64,000 nucleotides of DNA, taken from NCBI RefSeq assembly GCF_002943755.1, contig NZ_MQUB01000001.1, forward strand, positions 310,001-374,000, read 5' to 3'. Shown here in pieces: positions 63,524 to 64,000 of the stretch (its first letter is position 1; every line of letters begins with the position of its first letter). The notes under the pieces were generated by a model. It worked only from the letters and a program-made list of their open reading frames with translations, had not been told where the DNA came from and did not search any database. This DNA is from Aureitalea marina. Its GTDB lineage: Bacteria; Bacteroidota; Bacteroidia; Flavobacteriales; Flavobacteriaceae. The translations under genes were made by a program, and so were the position numbers.

Positions 63524-64000
63524 GTACCCTGGTTTTGATTGATCACGGCAGCCAGTAATTTCTTAGCCCTGAGCAAACGAACTTTCACATTGTTCAAGGG
63601 TTCGTCCAATTGCTCGGCAATTTCGTTGTAGCTCATTTCCTGGAAATAGCGAAGGTTGATCACCTCTTGGTAATGCGGTTTTAGCTGTTTGATGTATCGT
63701 AGCAATTGGTCCAGGTGCTGCTCTGTGATCAGCTTATCTTCAGGGCTCGGGGTCTGATCGGCAACTCGTCTTACCTGATCCTCATACCCTTCTGCAGTCT
63801 GAGTGCGCACAGAGATCCGTTTCTTCCTGCTTTTGTCGATTTGTAAATTCTTGGAAATGGTGATTAGCCAAGTGCTGAATGAAAAGTCTTCGTCGAAGGT
63901 GGATATCCGGTCGAAAGCCCTGGAAAATGTCTCGATGGCAATATCTTCTGCCTCATATTCAATGCCCAGGCGCTTAAGCTGAAACAGGTAAACGTCGTTC
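63520..64000 (-). CDS. ECF-type RNA polymerase sigma factor, N-terminus beyond the window
   Basis: Reading the minus strand through from the edge gives 159 residues with sigma region 2 (EAEDIAIETFSRAFDRISTF, STWLITISKNLQIDKSRKKR) and region 4 (LKPHYQEVINLRYFQEMSYN, EIAEQLDEPLNNVKVRLLRA). The GTG at 63810 is not the start, since the frame continues upstream with clear region-2 sequence. It overlaps the NRAMP-like gene by 4 bases (ATGA), so both are probably in one transcript. An anti-sigma partner is not seen on this side. Confidence 0.92.
   Translation of the reverse strand, partial: NDVYLFQLKRLGIEYEAEDIAIETFSRAFDRISTFDEDFSFSTWLITISKNLQIDKSRKKRISVRTQTAEGYEDQVRRVADQTPSPEDKLITEQHLDQLLRYIKQLKPHYQEVINLRYFQEMSYNEIAEQLDEPLNNVKVRLLRAKKLLAAVINQNQGT

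Noticed and set aside
1-64000. tRNA, rRNA, CRISPR arrays and riboswitches
   Set aside because: No repeat-spacer pattern or recognisable RNA gene was seen on either strand; intergenic gaps are short and explained by promoters and terminators.

Overview
The window looks like chromosomal DNA of a marine member of the Bacteroidota, most probably Flavobacteriaceae. The evidence is a complete six-subunit Na+-translocating NADH:quinone reductase operon, four large proteins ending in type A sorting signals for the type IX secretion system (T9SS), a T9SS plug protein, DUF3667 and other Bacteroidota-only families, and the promoter -7 element TAnnTTTG in front of many genes. I cannot name a genus.

Layout. 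1-5.1 kb: housekeeping genes (partial pruA, a DUF6695-like protein, apaG, a DUF3667 membrane protein, the T9SS plug). 5.1-11.2 kb: nqrABCDEF. 11.3-33.8 kb: an island of exported or surface proteins, namely an S8 protease, a 64-residue membrane peptide, two paralogous adhesin-like proteins, a BNR/VPS10-type repeat protein, an M36 metalloprotease and a 1577-residue Calx-beta protein. The S8, BNR, M36 and Calx-beta proteins end in the same ~500-residue module plus sorting signal, partly identical at DNA level. 33.8-35.2 kb: a small NQR-associated protein and apbE, the flavin transferase that matures NqrB and NqrC. The island therefore seems to sit inside an nqr-apbE locus. 35.2-45.3 kb: mixed housekeeping (map, gpmI, a Tat-exported M15 peptidase, two CarboxypepD_reg-like proteins, an M1 peptidase, tatA, PAP2). 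45.3-53.1 kb: a tight minus-strand operon for tryptophan/kynurenine catabolism (kynureninase, kynurenine 3-monooxygenase, 2-aminomuconate deaminase-like RidA, aldehyde dehydrogenase, SDR, ACMSD-type decarboxylase, O-methyltransferase) that lacks 3-hydroxyanthranilate dioxygenase. 53.1-64 kb: YjdI-CDGSH protein, methyltransferase, msrA, a degenerate zinc-ribbon coiled-coil protein, a Nif3-family protein, lpxK, a hybrid histidine kinase, gap, lipA, an NRAMP-like transporter and a partial ECF sigma factor.

Data quality. Five reading-frame breaks (two in nqrB, one each in the S8, BNR-repeat and kynureninase genes) are all repaired by adding one G (or C on the opposite strand) to a G/C run. Sequencing or assembly indels are the most likely explanation, so I annotate these genes as single CDS with frameshifts. 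No tRNA, rRNA, CRISPR array, transposase or phage integrase was recognised, and no gap between genes exceeds about 300 bases.
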